Shown here piece by piece: positions 5,864-8,768 of a stretch of DNA of 8,768 bases (position 1 is the stretch's first letter; each line of letters starts with the position of its first letter). Origin of the DNA: JBKJZO01 sp046715235 (GTDB taxonomy: Bacteria; Actinomycetota; Actinomycetes; BP-191); contig JBKJZO010000005.1 in assembly GCA_046715235.1 (NCBI GenBank), positions 1 to 8,768 of the forward strand. The letters are read 5' to 3'. Under the pieces are notes generated by a model. The model saw nothing but the letters and a program-made list of their open reading frames with translations, did no database searches and was not told the DNA's origin. Position numbers and translations under genes: made by a program.

Positions 5864-6199
5864 TTACGCAGCGCGCGGGATGCGGGCCTGAATCTCGTGG
5901 GCTTCCCCTTCGGTCTTGCGCGAGTAGCCGGACAGTAGTGTCGCGAGCTCGCGGGTCACGTCGGCGACGGCGGTGAGAACGATGCCGGTTGCGACCGGGT
6001 GCATCCACTGCTCACGCAGCGGCTGTGCGAACGCTTCGAAGATCGAGTAGTCGAGGCTCCACGCCAGACCAATGGCGAGAGCGGCGGTGACAGTTCGGGT
6101 GAGCGCCTTGGGTGCCTCGAAAGGCAGCACCTCCGCGAGGACCTGAACAACGACACCAAGTCCAAGACCCAGGCCGAGCAGGATGACGAAGGCGTACAC
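5864..6199 (-). CDS. small membrane protein, family not recognised
   Basis: A 111-residue protein with no family I can name. The GTG at 6199 is chosen because AAGGAGG lies just 5 bases before it; a longer reading from 6247 would add a polar segment ahead of the hydrophobic start and has no such site. Residues 2-25 form a strong membrane helix with a glycine zipper (LLGLGLGLGVVV). About 36-55 (TAALAIGLAWSLDYSIFEAF) and 68-90 are likely second and third helices. The last 20 residues are polar and charged. It is probably an inner-membrane protein with three helices. It is divergent from lhr, with its own terminator, so it is a single-gene unit. A 6-bp hairpin (6223-6239, CGGCGG/CCGCCG) lies in its leader, upstream of the ribosome site. 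Confidence 0.7.
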   Translation of the reverse strand: MYAFVILLGLGLGLGVVVQVLAEVLPFEAPKALTRTVTAALAIGLAWSLDYSIFEAFAQPLREQWMHPVATGIVLTAVADVTRELATLLSGYSRKTEGEAHEIQARIPRAA

Positions 6200-6322
6200 G
6201 GGTGCCTCCTTGAGGCGGGTGTCGGCGGCACTTCCGCCGTACACCACTTCGACCGCTCCTGGCGTTGTCGGTTACAGACCGTTTTCGCGTAATGCACCTG
6301 AGTGAGGCACTTCGACCGGCAA

Positions 6323-6350
6323 GTGACGTGTCACACCCGCAGGGCAGACT
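6323..6350 (+). promoter_or_regulatory. possible damage promoter and palindrome before lhr
   Basis: GTGTCACAC (6328-6336), 8 bases, then CAGACT (6345-6350), with the ATG 6 bases further on. Spacing and placement copy the RecA-NDp layout, but only 5 of 9 upstream bases and 5 of 6 -10 pattern positions or fewer agree. It overlaps a palindrome, GTGACGTGTCAC (6323-6334), which may be an operator. A better upstream-half match, TTGTCGGTT (6265-6273, 8 of 9), lacks a -10 at the right distance. M. tuberculosis lhr is, as I recall, among the damage-induced genes that do not need RecA, which is why this is recorded. Confidence 0.3.
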
Positions 6351-6356
6351 GTCGTC

Positions 6357-8768
<2,412 letters not shown>

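Noticed and set aside
6200..6300. Minus-strand promoter for the membrane-protein gene
   Set aside because: No pair of hexamers with acceptable spacing was found, although a promoter must lie here.

Overview
The window is a piece of high-GC actinobacterial (Actinomycetota) chromosome. Evidence: GC-rich codon use throughout, a DUF3046 protein next to recA (an actinobacterial signature), a mycobacterial-type LexA box, a ClpR/PafBC-type RecA-NDp promoter, and a long actinobacterial Lhr helicase. The genus cannot be fixed from the sequence. The recA intein occupies the insertion site used in Mycobacterium leprae, not the one used in M. tuberculosis. The presence of RNase Y downstream of recX points, as far as I recall, away from Mycobacterium itself.

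Layout, in order. 1-240: region downstream of rny, with a 17-bp inverted repeat (156-213) and a possible but weak gene start on the minus strand at 95. 241-1869 (-): rny, RNase Y. 1870-2166: intergenic/leader region with a good sigma70-type promoter pointing at rny (2097-2125), a long nested stem of RNA-like complementarity (1972-2069) and GC-rich hairpins, two of which are mutually exclusive. 2167-2712 (-): recX. 2725-4869 (-): recA, interrupted by a 364-residue LAGLIDADG intein (3166-4257). 4870-5133: recA control region with a RecA-NDp promoter and an SOS box. 5134-5556 (-): msrB. 5573-5770 (-): DUF3046. 5793-5828: strong hairpin, probably a terminator. 5864-6199 (-): small unrecognised membrane protein. 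6200-6356: divergent control region. 6357 to the window end (+): N-terminal 804 codons of lhr.

The common theme is DNA damage and RNA/DNA handling. RecA is the recombinase and SOS co-protease, RecX restrains its filament, and Lhr is a 3'-5' helicase linked to mutagen resistance in mycobacteria. MsrB repairs oxidised methionine in proteins. RecA output appears to be controlled at three levels: LexA (SOS box), a LexA-independent damage promoter (RecA-NDp), and the obligatory removal of the intein, which splits the DNA-binding loop L2. RNase Y is probably transcribed from its own promoter behind recX, through a roughly 220-nt structured leader.

The least explained parts are the rny leader (candidate regulatory RNA or small RNA), the inverted repeat after rny, and the weak RecA-NDp-like element that would give a leaderless lhr transcript.
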